A stretch of 64,000 nucleotides of DNA from Haloferax sp. Atlit-12N (GCF_003383095.1 NZ_PSYW01000001.1:372001-436000); one strand, 5' to 3'; counted from the first letter of the stretch, positions 51,886 through 61,386 are shown. A program made the numbers and translations. Notes: generated by a model not told the origin, from the sequence alone.

Positions 51886-52512
51886 CTATCTGACCAGATA
51901 CGGGTCCGCTCCGGGCATGAAGCGGCCGAGGTCTGACTCGCGGCGGAAGTCGGTCGACTGTAGCTCCAGCAGGCCGGCGACGAGTTCGTCGTGGTCGCCG
52001 TCGTCCCACTCGGCGGGGTCCTTGATGGGCAACACGAGAAAGCCGCTCCCGCGGAGTTCCTCGCCGTGGAGTTCCTCCATGTCCACGTCGGTCTTCCAGC
52101 CGACGGACGTGTAGTTGTTCAGCACGTGCTTGGTCGCCACCGCGCCGACCGGCAGGAGGACGTGCGCGGCGATGGCACGGAGTTCCGCGTCGAAAAAGCG
52201 CTCCATGTCGGTGTAGTCGGCCGCCGACGGCGTCCCGTCCGGCACGCACATGTGCAGGTACGACAAGAACGTGCTGTTGACGGTCGGTTCGTCGCCGGCC
52301 TCGGCCAGCAGTTCGCCGTCTTCGAGCGCCGCGAACAGTTTGTCGCCCGCCTCCCCCGAAAAGGGGATGCCAGTCTCGATGCCCCCGTGGACGCCGGGAT
52401 GGTCGCCGATGACGTGGAAGTCGGCGTTGGCGTCGCCGTAGCCGGGGACGAACCGGTCACACGACGGTCGCATGTCGAACGGATTTCTCGTGCGGTCGGT
52501 TACGTTTCTCAC
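51886..52512 (-). CDS. Uracil-DNA glycosylase family protein
   Basis: The 208-residue protein belongs to the UDG superfamily of the Fe-S-free haloarchaeal type: DFHVIGDHPGVHGGIETGIP matches motif A (GxDPG-like, here GDHPG), STFLSYLHMCVPDGTPSAAD follows, LPVGAVATKHVLNN is the central strand, and LPIKDPAEWDD is in the position of the motif B region. It removes deaminated cytosine products from DNA. Start MRNVTDRTRNPF agrees with homologues I remember. Confidence 0.85.
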   Translation of the reverse strand: MRNVTDRTRNPFDMRPSCDRFVPGYGDANADFHVIGDHPGVHGGIETGIPFSGEAGDKLFAALEDGELLAEAGDEPTVNSTFLSYLHMCVPDGTPSAADYTDMERFFDAELRAIAAHVLLPVGAVATKHVLNNYTSVGWKTDVDMEELHGEELRGSGFLVLPIKDPAEWDDGDHDELVAGLLELQSTDFRRESDLGRFMPGADPYLVR

Positions 52513-52634
52513 GCTACTCTCTGTGGGTGCGGTCGGTAAAGAATACGTGGTTCGCCCCGATATCGTACACGAACGAGCGTGAGGAACGCATCGAGAGAGA
52601 ACGTCGTCCGCGCCGTCGGCCGGCGAGCCCCCGC

Positions 52635-53108
52635 TCAGAGTTCGACGCCCGAGGGGATGAGGCTCTGGCTCCGCAGGAGCGTTCCGTCGCCGTCGTAGAC
52701 GAGGAACGTCGATTTCTCGAAGGTCTCGAAGTGGTCGCCCTCGATGGCCACGTCGACGCGGTAGCGGCCCTCGTCGTCGCCCGCGACGCGTCCGTACTCG
52801 CGGGCCGCGCGGATGAAGTCCAGCACGTCGTCGGCGCGAGCGTTGAGTTCGAGGACGTAGTCCCCGGTGAGTCGGTCCGTCACGCTCACGACGCCGCGGG
52901 CGTCAGAGTCGTCGACGGAGTCTTGCAGCCGAAAGGAGACGTCCAGTTCCTCCGCGGCGAGCACGTCGCCGCTGGTCGAGAGGAACCGCGACCGAAGCTC
53001 CTCGGCCGGGCCGTAGAAGTCGATAGATACCGTCGGTTGGCGGGGGTCGCCGTCGTCCTCGTACCAATCGACATCGCGGACATCGAGTTCGAAGTAGTCA
53101 CGCCGCAT
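52635..53108 (-). CDS. DUF5793 family protein
   Basis: The 157-residue protein starts MRRDYFELDVRDVDWYEDDG, the hallmark of the haloarchaeal DUF5793 family, and is acidic and soluble. ELNARADDVLDFIRAAREYG and FETFEKSTFLVYDGDGTLLR follow. No function is known. Confidence 0.85.
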   Translation of the reverse strand: MRRDYFELDVRDVDWYEDDGDPRQPTVSIDFYGPAEELRSRFLSTSGDVLAAEELDVSFRLQDSVDDSDARGVVSVTDRLTGDYVLELNARADDVLDFIRAAREYGRVAGDDEGRYRVDVAIEGDHFETFEKSTFLVYDGDGTLLRSQSLIPSGVEL

Positions 53109-53258
53109 TCCGTACCGTTGGTTGTACTGCGCTGCCTATTAACGTGACGCCGCCGGAACCACGCTTCCGGCGTCGAAACCGGCTGATTACGCCGGTTCGG
53201 CGCCCGCTCGACGCCCGCTCGTCACAACCGTTATCGGCCGCCGCCGCGAGCGAACCGC

Positions 53259-53627
53259 ATGGAACCCGTCAACCTCGACGAGAACTTCGCGTCGTTCGAC
53301 GAGACGTGGGCCCCGCGAATCGCCGCAGAGCTGAACGACTACGCGGTGAAGGTCGCGAAGCTCGACGGCGAGTTCGTCTGGCACGCCCACGACGAGACCG
53401 ACGAGCTGTTTCTCGTCCGCGACGGACGGCTCCGAATCGAGTTCCGCGACCGCGACGACGCGGAACTCGGGCCGGGCGACCTCCTCGTGGTCCCCCGCGG
53501 CGTCGAACACCGACCCGTGGCGCTCGAACCGACCGAAGTGCTTCTCGTCGAACCGACCGAGACGCTCAACACCGGCGACGCCGAGGAGAGCGACCTGACT
53601 CACGGCGACCCCGAACGACTCTCCTGA
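53259..53627 (+). CDS. Cupin domain protein
   Basis: The 122-residue single-domain cupin has KLDGEFVWHAHDETDELFLV (motif 1, with the HxHx4E metal ligands W-H-A-H-D-E-T-D-E) and PGDLLVVPRGVEHRPVALEP (motif 2, with H). It may bind a metal and act as an isomerase or sensor; substrate unknown. Confidence 0.92.
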   Translation: MEPVNLDENFASFDETWAPRIAAELNDYAVKVAKLDGEFVWHAHDETDELFLVRDGRLRIEFRDRDDAELGPGDLLVVPRGVEHRPVALEPTEVLLVEPTETLNTGDAEESDLTHGDPERLS

Positions 53628-53738
53628 GGAATGACTCTCCTGAGTGCTCCCCTCGCGGGTGTCGCCCGCGACTCCGCCGTCGGCCGACGCGCCCCGGACT
53701 GTCGGTAGTTTTTACCTGTCAGCCCGTGCGATTGTCCT

Positions 53739-54236
53739 ATGGTCTGGGTCCGCTCCGAACACGCGGGTGCGCTGGCCGTCGTCTCGACGTGGCTCTGCGC
53801 GCTCCTCCCGTGGAACGTCACGTACACGCCGAATCTCTCGGGCGTGAGCCTGCTCTTCGTTCGGTTTCCCTTCGCCGAGATTCAGTTCGCGTGGGGACTC
53901 TCCAGTCGCGTCGCGGTCAGAAGCCCGCTGTCCGCGCTCTCGCTCCAGTCGGGACAGACCGTCGCCGTCGCCTATCAGGCGTGGGTCGTCGGCGCGGCCG
54001 TCCTCGCGCTCGCGGTCCTGTTCTCCATCGTCTACTACCTGCGCGACGAGCGGGTCGAAGCCGGCCCGGTCGACCCCGTTCGGGTCCTCGGCGGCCTCCT
54101 CGGCGTCGTCGGCGTCGTCCTCGCCGCGGCGACGTACCTGCTCGTGACGCGCGGCCTCCCGGGCATTCCGCTCCCGCTCGGCGTCGTCATCTCGCTCGTT
54201 CTCGCCGGCGTGCTCCTGACGGTCGACCGGACCTGA
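53739..54236 (+). CDS. Haloarchaeal membrane protein of unknown function
   Basis: The 165-residue protein has four or five hydrophobic segments: ALAVVSTWLCALLPWNVTY, VSLLFVRFPFAEIQFAW, WVVGAAVLALAVLFSIVYYL, LGGLLGVVGVVLAAATYLLV and LPLGVVISLVLAGVLLTV. It has no recognisable transporter motif. It precedes the pilB-pilC pair by about 100 bp. Confidence 0.75.
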   Translation: MVWVRSEHAGALAVVSTWLCALLPWNVTYTPNLSGVSLLFVRFPFAEIQFAWGLSSRVAVRSPLSALSLQSGQTVAVAYQAWVVGAAVLALAVLFSIVYYLRDERVEAGPVDPVRVLGGLLGVVGVVLAAATYLLVTRGLPGIPLPLGVVISLVLAGVLLTVDRT

Positions 54237-54290
54237 ACGCGAGCCGTGGACCGGGTCGTTCTCGCTGAGTGACAGTCTCCCGCGCGGACC

Positions 54291-54298
54291 TTTTAAGT
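54291..54298 (+). promoter_or_regulatory. pilB TATA box
   Basis: TTTTAAGT lies about 44 bp before the pilB ATG, giving a leader of around 20 nt. Confidence 0.5.
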
Positions 54299-54338
54299 TC
54301 CAACCCACCATACCTCCCGACCAACCAACCGGGTGACG

Positions 54339-56033
54339 ATGGCACGAGATACGACGAACGAGACGAAGGCGACGCACGACCCGCCGGTGGACCGGGGGGT
54401 GTTGAGACTCCTCGCCGACGGGGAGTTCGACGCCGCGACCGCCGAGACCCGACGGCTCCTGCGCCGGACCGCGGAGATGCTGCGGGGGTCGAACCTCGAC
54501 GTGCTCCCGCTTTCGCCCGACGACACGCCGCTCGGGACCTACGAGATTCCCGAGGGCCACGAGGAAGTCGAGCGTTACTGGGTGAACGCCCCCTTCGCCT
54601 ACGTCGTCGTCACCTACGACACGGACGCGACCGCCCACCAGTACCACACCGTCGAACCCGACCTCGACGGGTTCGAGGCGGCCCTGCTCGAACGCGTCCG
54701 TACCGACGTGCGCGACCCGCTTTTGTACCGCCGCGAGACGGACCCACGAACCGAGTCGGCGCTCGTCGAAGAGCTCCAGTCGCTTCTCGAACAGTACGGG
54801 CTGGAACTCGACATGAACACCTTCTACACGCTGTTGTACTACCTCCGGCGCGACTTCCACGGCTACGGTCGCCTGGACCCGCTGATGAAGGACCCGCACA
54901 TCGAGGACATCTCGTGTGACGGCTACGACCTGCCGCTTTTCGTCTACCACGACGAGTACACCGACATCGCCACGAACGTCTCGTTCGAGGCCGAGGAACT
55001 CGATAACTTCGTCATCCGCCTCGCTCAGCGCTCCGGCCAGCACATCAGCGTCGGCGACCCCGTCCTCGGGACGACGCTCCCGAACGGCGCGCGCGCCGAG
55101 TTGGCTCTCGGCGAGGAGGTCACGCCGCGCGGGTCCGCGTTCACCATCCGCCTCTACGCCGAAGAACCGTTCACGCCCATCGACCTCGTGCGCTACGGCA
55201 CGTTCTCCATCGAGCAGATGGCCTATTTGTGGCTCTGCATCGAACACAACAAGAGCCTCATCTTCGCGGGCGGCACCGCCTCGGGGAAGACCACCTCGAT
55301 GAACGCGGTGTCGATGTTCGTCCCGCCGCGGTCGAAGGTGCTGTCCATCGAGGACACCCGCGAACTCGCGCTCTACCACGACAACTGGCTGTCGTCTGTC
55401 ACCCGCGAGCGACTCCACGAGGGGACCGACATCTCGATGTACGACCTGCTTCGCTCGGCGCTCCGGCATCGCCCCGAGTACATCATCGTCGGCGAGGTCC
55501 GCGGCGACGAGGCCGTGACGCTGTTTCAGGCGATGAACACGGGCCACACGACGTTCTCGACGATGCACGCAGACAGCATCGAGACGGTCATCAACCGCCT
55601 CGAAAACGAGCCCATCAACGTCCCGCGCGCGATGGTGCAGTCGCTCGACCTGCTGTGCGTCCAGACGCTCACCCGCCACGACGGCGAGCGCGTCCGCCGC
55701 TCGCAGACCATCGGCGAAATCGGCGACATCGACCAGCGGACCGGCGAACTCGACTACTCGTCGGCGTTCGCGTGGGAGCCCGAAACCGACACGTTCAGCC
55801 GGAACGACAGCTCGCTGCTCACCGAAATCCAGCGCGAGAACGGCTGGTCGCGGACCGAACTCCGACGCGAACTCCGGCGCCGCGAGACGTTCCTCCGGTA
55901 CCTCCTCGACAAGGACGTCTCCGACTACCGGCGCTTTACCGCGCTCATCAACGAGTACTACGCGGACTCGGAAGACGTGATGCGGCGCGTCGAGGCCGAC
56001 GAGGACATCGTCGACGCCGGCACGGAGGCCTGA
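54339..56033 (+). CDS. pilB: Type IV pilus assembly ATPase (PilB/GspE family)
   Basis: The 564-residue secretion ATPase powers pilin assembly. Walker A GGTASGKTTSMNAVS is at about residue 310, the Asp box SIEDTRELALYHDNW and Walker B/His box YIIVGEVRGDEAVTLFQAMN, TGHTTFSTMHAD follow. The N-terminal 200 residues are the archaeal-type region ending KDPHIEDISCDGYDLPLFVY. ATG 54339 is preferred over GTG 54333. It forms a two-gene unit with pilC one base downstream. Haloferax has several pilB-pilC pairs; which one this is cannot be told. Confidence 0.92.
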   Translation: MARDTTNETKATHDPPVDRGVLRLLADGEFDAATAETRRLLRRTAEMLRGSNLDVLPLSPDDTPLGTYEIPEGHEEVERYWVNAPFAYVVVTYDTDATAHQYHTVEPDLDGFEAALLERVRTDVRDPLLYRRETDPRTESALVEELQSLLEQYGLELDMNTFYTLLYYLRRDFHGYGRLDPLMKDPHIEDISCDGYDLPLFVYHDEYTDIATNVSFEAEELDNFVIRLAQRSGQHISVGDPVLGTTLPNGARAELALGEEVTPRGSAFTIRLYAEEPFTPIDLVRYGTFSIEQMAYLWLCIEHNKSLIFAGGTASGKTTSMNAVSMFVPPRSKVLSIEDTRELALYHDNWLSSVTRERLHEGTDISMYDLLRSALRHRPEYIIVGEVRGDEAVTLFQAMNTGHTTFSTMHADSIETVINRLENEPINVPRAMVQSLDLLCVQTLTRHDGERVRRSQTIGEIGDIDQRTGELDYSSAFAWEPETDTFSRNDSSLLTEIQRENGWSRTELRRELRRRETFLRYLLDKDVSDYRRFTALINEYYADSEDVMRRVEADEDIVDAGTEA

Positions 56034-56034
56034 G

Positions 56035-58161
56035 ATGGCCGCCGCGCAGTACCTGTATCTGCTTCCCCTCGCCCTCGCTGTCCTCCTCGTCCTCCCCGTC
56101 GTCCTGTCGCCGGTGAGCCGCGCGGCCGACCTCCTCGTCTCGCGGGTCTCGCTCTCCGTCTTCGGCTTCTACGTCGCCAACGAGAACCCCCGTCGAAGGG
56201 AACAGCGCAACCGATTGCGGGCGGCGCACGTGAGCGTCACCCACCGGGTGTACGCCTCGCGGACGCTCCTCATGGCGGCGGTCTTCGGCGTCGCCGGGAG
56301 CGTCTTCGGCGTCTACCTCGCCGCCGTGACGCTCGAAACGCTCGCCGTTCAGTCCGAGACGATTCGCGAAGTTCTTCCGTCCGCCCTCGGCTTCCTCGGC
56401 GGCCTCACGAGCATTCAGGCGCTCCCGCTCCGCGACCTGTTCCTCGCGCTTTTGCTTTCGAGCGCGACGCTCGGGGCGCTTCTTGCGCTCGGCGTCTACT
56501 GGGGTCGGTGGTACGTCCTCACCGAGCGCGCCCGAACCCGCTCGTCGGAAATCGAGGCGACGCTCCCGCGGACGGTCGCGTTCGTCTTCGCGCTGTCGCG
56601 GTCGGGGATGCCGTTCCCGCAGGTGTTGGAGACGCTGGCCCGAAACGAGGCCATCTACGGCGAGGCGGCGCGCGAGGTCAGTATCGTCGTCCGCGACATG
56701 GACGCCTTCGGCACCGACGTGCTCACCGCCCTCCAGACGATGGCCACGCGGACCCCGAGCCCGAGCCTCGAAGAGTTCGCCGAGAACCTCGCCAGCGTCC
56801 TCGGAAGCGGCCGCAACCTCTCGTCGTTCCTCCAAGAGCAGTACGAGCGGTTTCAGGCGGAGGCGGAGGCCCAACAACAGCAGTACCTCGACCTGCTTTC
56901 GACGTTCGCCGAGGTGTACGTCACCGTCCTCGTCGCCGGGCCGCTGTTTTTCATCACCGTCCTCGTCGTCATCGGTCTCGTCCTCGCGGACACGCTGACG
57001 CTCATCCGAATCGTCGGCTACGTCGGCATCCCGCTGGCGAGTTTCGGCTTCGTCGTCTACATCGACAGCATCACCGAGTCGCTCCGGGGCGCGGCGGTCG
57101 CCGACGATGACGCGGAGACCACGGCCGAGTCGGCTCGGCGCATCGACGCGACCGGCGGCATCGGTTCGGCTCCGGCGACCGACGGCGGCGAGACCGACGC
57201 CCGAGGCGACCCGTGGCGCGCGAACCGCGAGCGGCTCGCCGTCTACGACCGGCTCCGCGCGATTCGCGGCTGGTTCGACCGCCCGCTCGAAACACTCGGC
57301 CGCCACCCGCTCGCCACGCTCGCGCTCACCGTCCCGCTGGGGCTCGTCTGGGTCGCTCTGCGGACCACGTTCCCCGCCGACCCGACGCTTCTCGGCGTCG
57401 CCGACGCGGTGGACCAACACGTCGTGGAGGCCGCAATCGGCTCGCTCGTCGTCGTCTCGGCGTTCCACGAGCTTCGGAAGCGCCGGATTCGGGCCATCGA
57501 GCGGAGCATGCCCGACTTCCTCGACCGTCTCGCCAGCGTCAACGAGGCCGGGCTGACAGTCGTCCAGAGCCTTCGCCGGGTGTCGGCGTCCGACCTCGGC
57601 CCGCTCGGCGACGAGGTCGAACGCGCCGTCCGCGACATCGACTGGGGGGCCGACGCCCAGACCGCGCTCCGGCGGATGGACCGCCGGACGACGAGTCCGA
57701 TGGTGTCGCGGTCGGTGACGCTCATCACCAACGCGATGAGCGCGAGCGGCGACCTCGCGCCCGTCCTCCGCATCGCGGCCAACGAGGCCCAAGACAGCCG
57801 CCGCCTCGCCCGCGAACGGAATCAGGAGATGGTCACCTACCTCCTCGTCATCTACATCTCGTTTCTCGTCTTCCTCGGCATCGTCGCCGCGCTGACGGTG
57901 TCGTTCATCCCGGCGGTCGAGCAGGCCAGCACCGGTGCCATCGGCTCCGGCGAGGTCGCGGGCGTCACCTCCGGCGCGTTCTCCGGCCTGCGCGACGTGA
58001 ACACGGCCTCCTACACGCTGTTGTTCTTCCACGTCACGGCGATTCAGGGGCTCTGCTCGGGGCTCATCGCCGGACAGCTCGGGGAAGGTCAGGTCGCCGA
58101 CGGCGTCAAACACGCCGCCGTCCTGCTCGTCATCACCTACGTAACGTTCATGTTCATCTAA
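56035..58161 (+). CDS. pilC: Type IV pilus assembly membrane protein (PilC/TadC, T2SF)
   Basis: The 708-residue polytopic protein has two T2SF domains: the first around residues 165-300 (LPRTVAFVFALSRSGMPFPQ, then FQAEAEAQQQQYLDLLSTFA) and the second around 480-640 (MPDFLDRLASVNEAGLTVVQ, then LARERNQEMVTYLLVIYISF). About nine spans are visible. It is the membrane platform that pairs with PilB in archaeal pilus assembly. No pilin genes are beside it. Confidence 0.9.
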   Translation: MAAAQYLYLLPLALAVLLVLPVVLSPVSRAADLLVSRVSLSVFGFYVANENPRRREQRNRLRAAHVSVTHRVYASRTLLMAAVFGVAGSVFGVYLAAVTLETLAVQSETIREVLPSALGFLGGLTSIQALPLRDLFLALLLSSATLGALLALGVYWGRWYVLTERARTRSSEIEATLPRTVAFVFALSRSGMPFPQVLETLARNEAIYGEAAREVSIVVRDMDAFGTDVLTALQTMATRTPSPSLEEFAENLASVLGSGRNLSSFLQEQYERFQAEAEAQQQQYLDLLSTFAEVYVTVLVAGPLFFITVLVVIGLVLADTLTLIRIVGYVGIPLASFGFVVYIDSITESLRGAAVADDDAETTAESARRIDATGGIGSAPATDGGETDARGDPWRANRERLAVYDRLRAIRGWFDRPLETLGRHPLATLALTVPLGLVWVALRTTFPADPTLLGVADAVDQHVVEAAIGSLVVVSAFHELRKRRIRAIERSMPDFLDRLASVNEAGLTVVQSLRRVSASDLGPLGDEVERAVRDIDWGADAQTALRRMDRRTTSPMVSRSVTLITNAMSASGDLAPVLRIAANEAQDSRRLARERNQEMVTYLLVIYISFLVFLGIVAALTVSFIPAVEQASTGAIGSGEVAGVTSGAFSGLRDVNTASYTLLFFHVTAIQGLCSGLIAGQLGEGQVADGVKHAAVLLVITYVTFMFI

Positions 58162-58248
58162 GCTCCGCGCCGCCCGCCGCCCGCGACCGGAGCCCCCGGC
58201 GCACCCGCGACCCGTGCGGTCTTTGTCTCACCGCCTCGACCGACCGGC

Positions 58249-58917
58249 ATGGACGGAGACGAACCCCGAGACGGGGTCCGCGAGACGTACGACCGCATCG
58301 CGTCGCACTTCGCGTCGACCCGCGAGTACCCGTGGCCCGAAGTCGAGTCGTTCGTCGCCGACGCGACCGAGTCGGGACCGGCGACCCGCGCGCTCGACCT
58401 CGGTTGCGGCAACGGCCGGCACGTGGAACTCCTCTCCGCGCACGCCGACGGGGTCGTCGGCCTCGACGTGAGTCGCGGCCTGCTCGACGAGGCGGTCGCG
58501 CGGGCGGCGGAACGCGGCTTCGACGCCGGACTCGTGCAGGGCGACGCCTCACGGCTCCCCTTCGCCGACGACGCCTTCGACCTCGCGGTGTACGTGGCGA
58601 CGATTCACCACCTCGCGCCGCGGGCGGCGCGCGTGGCGAGCCTGAACGAACTCGCGCGCGTGCTCGACGCCGACGGTCGCGCGGTCGTCAGCGCGTGGAG
58701 CACCGCCCACGACACGTTCGACCGCGAGGACGGGTTCGACACGACGGTCGATTGGACGCTCCCCGGCGGCGAGACGGTCCCCCGCTTTTACCACATTTAC
58801 GCGCCCGACGAGTTCGACGCCGACCTCGACGCGAGCGACCTCGAAGTCGTCGAATCGACGGTGTCCAGCGGGAACTGCTACGCTGTCGTCGCGGGCGCTG
58901 AGCCTCACGGGCGCTGA
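58249..58917 (+). CDS. SAM-dependent methyltransferase, Trm9/ABH8-like
   Basis: The 222-residue class I methyltransferase has the SAM-binding motif I ALDLGCGNGRHVELLSAHA, acidic motif II VVGLDVSRGLLDEAV and LPFADDAFDLAVYVATIHHL. The N-terminal RETYDRIASHFASTREYPWP is the telling block of Trm9/ABH8 enzymes, which methylate wobble-uridine carboxymethyl groups in tRNA. The match suggests a tRNA modification role; it could also be a generic methyltransferase. Confidence 0.82.
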   Translation: MDGDEPRDGVRETYDRIASHFASTREYPWPEVESFVADATESGPATRALDLGCGNGRHVELLSAHADGVVGLDVSRGLLDEAVARAAERGFDAGLVQGDASRLPFADDAFDLAVYVATIHHLAPRAARVASLNELARVLDADGRAVVSAWSTAHDTFDREDGFDTTVDWTLPGGETVPRFYHIYAPDEFDADLDASDLEVVESTVSSGNCYAVVAGAEPHGR

Positions 58918-58950
58918 GCGTCGCGGACGGTTTCGGGCGTCGGGCAGAAG

Positions 58951-58969
58951 CGTGTTAGTTGCTAACACG
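58951..58969. promoter_or_regulatory. Perfect 8-bp inverted repeat CGTGTTAG-TTG-CTAACACG
   Basis: The 19-bp palindrome with a 3-bp centre lies 34 bp after the methyltransferase stop and 67 bp before the reductase ATG, upstream of its TATA-like CTTAAG at about 59006. Either a transcription terminator hairpin for the first gene or an operator for the second. Confidence 0.45.
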
Positions 58970-59035
58970 TTCCGGGTGGATACTGGCCGCGCACAGGTGA
59001 TGTGGGCTTAAGAGCGCCGCGACGAATCTCCGTGT

Positions 59036-60064
59036 ATGACTGAGACCGACGAACCACTGGAGTACGAGGTTGTCGTCGTGGGCGGCGGCCCCGCGGGCCT
59101 CCAGACCGCGCTCTACACGACGCGACTGGGCCACGACACCGCGCTCGTGGACCGCGGCGGCGGCCGTGCGGCCATGATGCTCGACACGCACAACGTCATC
59201 GGCGTCACCGAGGACGTCTCCGGCAACGAGTTCCTCGAAACCGCGCGCGGGCAACTCGAAGACTACGGGACCGACATCCACCGCGACTTCGTCACCGACG
59301 CGGAGCAGTTGGACGACGGCCGGTTCCGCCTCGTCGGCAACGAGGGCGAGTTCGTCGCCGACCGCGTCGTCCTCGGCGTCGGCTTCAACGACGAGCGACC
59401 CGACCCGCCGCTTCCCCGCACCGGAAAGGGCCTGCACTACTGCCTCCACTGCGACGCCTACATGTTCGTCGACGAGTCGGTGTACGTGATGGGCCACTCG
59501 GACTCCGCGGCCTACGTCGCCATGATAATGCTCAACTTCACCGACGAGGTGGACCTGCTGCTCCGCGGCGACGAGCCGACGTGGTCCGACGAGACGGACG
59601 AACTCGTCCGCGCGCACCCCGTCGACATCGTCGAAGCGGAGATTTCGGGCATGACGAAGCGCGACGACGGCTGGCTGGAGAGCTTCGAGTTCGAAGACGG
59701 CACCGTCCGCGAGTACAAAGGCGGCTTCGCGATGTACGGCTCGAACTACACCACGACGCTGTTCGAGGCGCTCGACGTGGAGCTCAACGACGATGGGACG
59801 GTCCCGGTGGACGACCACGGCCGAACCAGCGTCGACGGCGTGTTCGCGGTCGGCGACATCACCCCCGGTCACAACCAGATTCCGGTGGCGATGGGCAAGG
59901 GCGCGAAGGCCGGCATCGCCATCCACATGGAACTCCGCGAGTTCCCCAAGAGCCTCGACGAGATTCGCGCCGAGGGCGCAGTGAGCGTCGACGACGTGCC
60001 CGGCATCTCCCCCGGACTGCTCGACAAGGCGAAGCGGTTCAACGAGTCCCACGCGGACGACTGA
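59036..60064 (+). CDS. Thioredoxin reductase-like flavoprotein
   Basis: The 342-residue protein has VVVVGGGPAGLQTALYTTRL (FAD), the active site YCLHCDAYMF with C-x-x-C, an NAD(P) motif (VYVMGHSDSAAYVAMIML) and the C-terminal FAD motif (GVFAVGDITPGHNQIPVAMG). It reduces thioredoxin or a similar partner. The second motif GHSDSA lacks the classic GGGxSA, so the pyridine nucleotide preference is unclear. A palindrome upstream may be its operator. Confidence 0.9.
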   Translation: MTETDEPLEYEVVVVGGGPAGLQTALYTTRLGHDTALVDRGGGRAAMMLDTHNVIGVTEDVSGNEFLETARGQLEDYGTDIHRDFVTDAEQLDDGRFRLVGNEGEFVADRVVLGVGFNDERPDPPLPRTGKGLHYCLHCDAYMFVDESVYVMGHSDSAAYVAMIMLNFTDEVDLLLRGDEPTWSDETDELVRAHPVDIVEAEISGMTKRDDGWLESFEFEDGTVREYKGGFAMYGSNYTTTLFEALDVELNDDGTVPVDDHGRTSVDGVFAVGDITPGHNQIPVAMGKGAKAGIAIHMELREFPKSLDEIRAEGAVSVDDVPGISPGLLDKAKRFNESHADD

Positions 60065-60111
60065 GGCCGTAATTCGGCGAAATTCGGTGAAAACCGAGGC
60101 GTACGAACACC

Positions 60112-60122
60112 CTTCTAAAGTT
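60112..60122 (+). promoter_or_regulatory. TATA box of the DUF4382 lipoprotein gene
   Basis: CTTCTAAAGTT lies about 30 bp before the ATG at 60148, implying a leaderless or nearly leaderless transcript. Confidence 0.45.
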
Positions 60123-60147
60123 CTCTCGGCCAGTACGGTCTCTCACG

Positions 60148-61386
60148 ATGAAACGTACTGGACTTGCGACTGTCTTGCTCGCACTAATGGTCGTACTGGC
60201 CGGATGTGCGGGCGGGACCGGCACGATGACCGAGGCGCAGACCGACGGGACCGCCGACGCGACGACGACCGCGTCGTCCGACGGCGACACTGCCCGGACG
60301 GGGACCGTGAACTTCTACGTGAGCGACGAGCAGAACGCCATCGCCGACTTCGAACACCTCAACGTCACTATCGAACGCGTGACGCTCATCCGCGCGAGCG
60401 GCGACGCCGAGTCCGAGGCCGAAGCGGAAGCTGAAGCCGACGACGCGGAATCCGAGTCGGAAAACGACACGGACGCCGACGCGGAGGCGAACGCGAGCGT
60501 CGAGGTCGAACTCGAAGCCAACGCGACGAGCACGTCCGTCTCGACCAACGGGTCGGTCGACGCTGATGCTGACGCCGATGCCGACGCCGAAGTCGAAGAA
60601 TCGGTCGACGTGAACGACACCGACGTGGCCGAAGGCGAGTCGAGAGTCGCCTACGAGGTCGACAACGTGACCGTCGACCTGACCGAACTGCAGGGCGACA
60701 ACGCGAGCCTCGTCGGCGAGTACGGCGTGCCCGAAGGGAACTACACGAAGGTCTTCGTGCACGTGAGCGACGTGAACGGGACGCTGAAGACCGGCGAACA
60801 GGTCAACGTGAAGCTCCCCAGTAACAAGCTCCAGCTCAACACGGACTTCGAAGTCGGCAATGGCGAGTCCGTGGACTTCGTCTTCGACATCACGGCGTTC
60901 AAAGCGGGCAACAGCGGGAAGTACATCCTCAAGCCCGTCGTGAGCGAGTCGGGAACGGACGTGCCGATTACGAAGGTCGGCGCGGAGAAGAAAGCAGAGG
61001 CGGAAGCCGAAGCTGAGGCTGACGCGAACGCCGAAGTCGAAGCGGGCGAGAGCGAGACCGACGACGGCGAACGCGCCGAAACCGACGCCGAGAGCGACCT
61101 CACCGTGAGCTTCGACGGGAACGTCTCCGCCGGCGAGAACGTGACGGTCGTCGTCACGCGGAACGGGACGCCGGTGGAGAACGCGACGGTGATGATAAAC
61201 GAGGAAGTCGCCGGCACGACTGACGCCGACGGTGAGTTAGGCGTCACCATCCCCGACGAGCGAGACGTGACGGTGGTCGTCGTCGACGGGGAGACCGAGG
61301 CCGAGACGGAGTTCGAGTTCGAGTTCCTCGGGAGCGCCCCCGACAACCCCGCCGAGGGCGGCGAATCGACCTCCCTCGTCGCCTGA
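60148..61386 (+). CDS. DUF4382-containing acidic lipoprotein
   Basis: The 412-residue protein has a signal peptide with lipobox (MKRTGLATVLLALMVVLAGC, Cys at residue 20), so it is lipid-anchored outside the membrane. Residues from about 50 to 270 fit DUF4382 (VNFYVSDEQNAIADFEHLNV and YEVDNVTVDLTELQGDNASL, then VFDITAFKAGNSGKYILKPV), interrupted at about residues 85-160 by a long Asp/Glu/Ala-rich insertion. A second acidic tract (about 285-320) leads to a C-terminal Ig-like domain (VTVVVTRNGTPVENATVMIN). Many N-x-S/T sites suggest N-glycosylation. Confidence 0.88.
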   Translation: MKRTGLATVLLALMVVLAGCAGGTGTMTEAQTDGTADATTTASSDGDTARTGTVNFYVSDEQNAIADFEHLNVTIERVTLIRASGDAESEAEAEAEADDAESESENDTDADAEANASVEVELEANATSTSVSTNGSVDADADADADAEVEESVDVNDTDVAEGESRVAYEVDNVTVDLTELQGDNASLVGEYGVPEGNYTKVFVHVSDVNGTLKTGEQVNVKLPSNKLQLNTDFEVGNGESVDFVFDITAFKAGNSGKYILKPVVSESGTDVPITKVGAEKKAEAEAEAEADANAEVEAGESETDDGERAETDAESDLTVSFDGNVSAGENVTVVVTRNGTPVENATVMINEEVAGTTDADGELGVTIPDERDVTVVVVDGETEAETEFEFEFLGSAPDNPAEGGESTSLVA

